From Pseudomonas sivasensis (GTDB lineage: Bacteria > Pseudomonadota > Gammaproteobacteria > Pseudomonadales > Pseudomonadaceae): 64,000 nt of DNA. Shown here piece after piece: positions 63,860-64,000 of this stretch. Every line of letters starts with the position of its first letter. Position 1 is the stretch's first letter. The position numbers and the translations under genes are program-made. The stretch is from contig NZ_JAAOWU010000004.1 of the NCBI RefSeq assembly GCF_013778505.1, positions 248,001-312,000 of the forward strand. Direction: 5' to 3'. Under the pieces are notes generated by a model. The model saw only the letters and a program-made list of their open reading frames with translations. It searched no databases and was not told the DNA's origin.

Positions 63860-64000
63860 TTATATGGTCTTGACATTATGATTCGACTTCATGACCACGT
63901 GACAAAGAATCCTTTCTACACCGTGTGCAAGCGTGCCATCAGCAAGCCCTTCTTCCACCTCAAATAAAGATTCTTCAATTGACAGCAGTGCCTCTAGAGC
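63860..64000 (-). CDS. Partial gene at window edge
   Basis: The last 46 codons of a minus-strand gene that continues beyond the window, ending in TAA at 63860-63862. The visible part is acidic and helical (SIEESLFEVEEGLADGTLAHGVE) with a basic end. No family recognised. The AT-rich codon use matches the neighbouring polysaccharide-type region. Confidence 0.5.
   Translation of the reverse strand, partial: ALEALLSIEESLFEVEEGLADGTLAHGVERILCHVVMKSNHNVKTI

Overview
The window is chromosomal DNA of a Pseudomonas, most likely of the P. fluorescens group. The evidence is high-GC coding sequence, Pseudomonas-type gene orders (hda / DUF2066 / purM-purN; cysM-rlmD-relA-mazG; the guanidinobutyrase cluster; a PA1414-like small gene; ECF sigma factor beside a FabH-like synthase) and paired REP elements of the two common fluorescent-pseudomonad types (core GGGGGCTTGCTCCC, and TGTAGGAGCGAGCTTGCTC). 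No rRNA, tRNA, CRISPR array, prophage or intact insertion sequence was seen.

Layout. 1-12.6 kb is housekeeping: replication-initiation control (hda), an AI-2E family permease, purine synthesis (purM, purN), mazG, the stringent-response enzyme relA, the rRNA methyltransferase rlmD and cysM. 12.8-18.8 kb holds a DTW-domain tRNA-modification gene, then a guanidinobutyrate cluster: a LysR regulator divergent from guanidinobutyrase, an NTF2-like protein, an NCS1 permease and a sodium:solute symporter. 18.9-22.1 kb is accessory: a 690-residue fusion of a dehydrogenase-like domain and an FAD oxidase-like domain, a gene-poor AT-richer stretch, an orphan small gene and the PA1414-like 40-residue gene. 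22.1-33.3 kb is a mix of transporters, small proteins, a CvfB-like RNA-binding protein, a DEAD-box helicase and a MscS channel.

The most notable locus is 33.6-38.8 kb. It encodes a heme-oxygenase-like diiron oxidase fused to a cupin, with the domain order and metal-ligand spacing of the N-nitrosating enzyme SznF. Behind it on the same strand, with gaps of at most about 12 bases or an overlap, are a small Rieske protein, an MFS transporter, an ATP-grasp ligase and a free-standing B3/B4 (aminoacyl-tRNA editing type) domain; an Lrp/AsnC regulator faces the end of the run. I read this as a compact pathway that makes, ligates, exports and tolerates an unusual N-oxidised or N-nitroso amino acid or dipeptide. 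The product is not known from the sequence.

38.9-60.1 kb returns to core-like genes: a DMT permease, azoreductase, LysR, alpha/beta hydrolase, ppiA, an ABC exporter, aqpZ, a GNAT/DUF482 protein, a porin, an ECF sigma/anti-sigma pair, a FabH-like synthase, hrpA, a possible effector-like protein, aceK and a chemoreceptor. From about 61 kb to the end the DNA is AT-rich and looks like the edge of a variable surface-polysaccharide region: a DMT permease with an apparently frameshifted tail, a lone APS kinase, a sugar O-acyltransferase broken by two stop codons and a frameshift, and a short tandem repeat.
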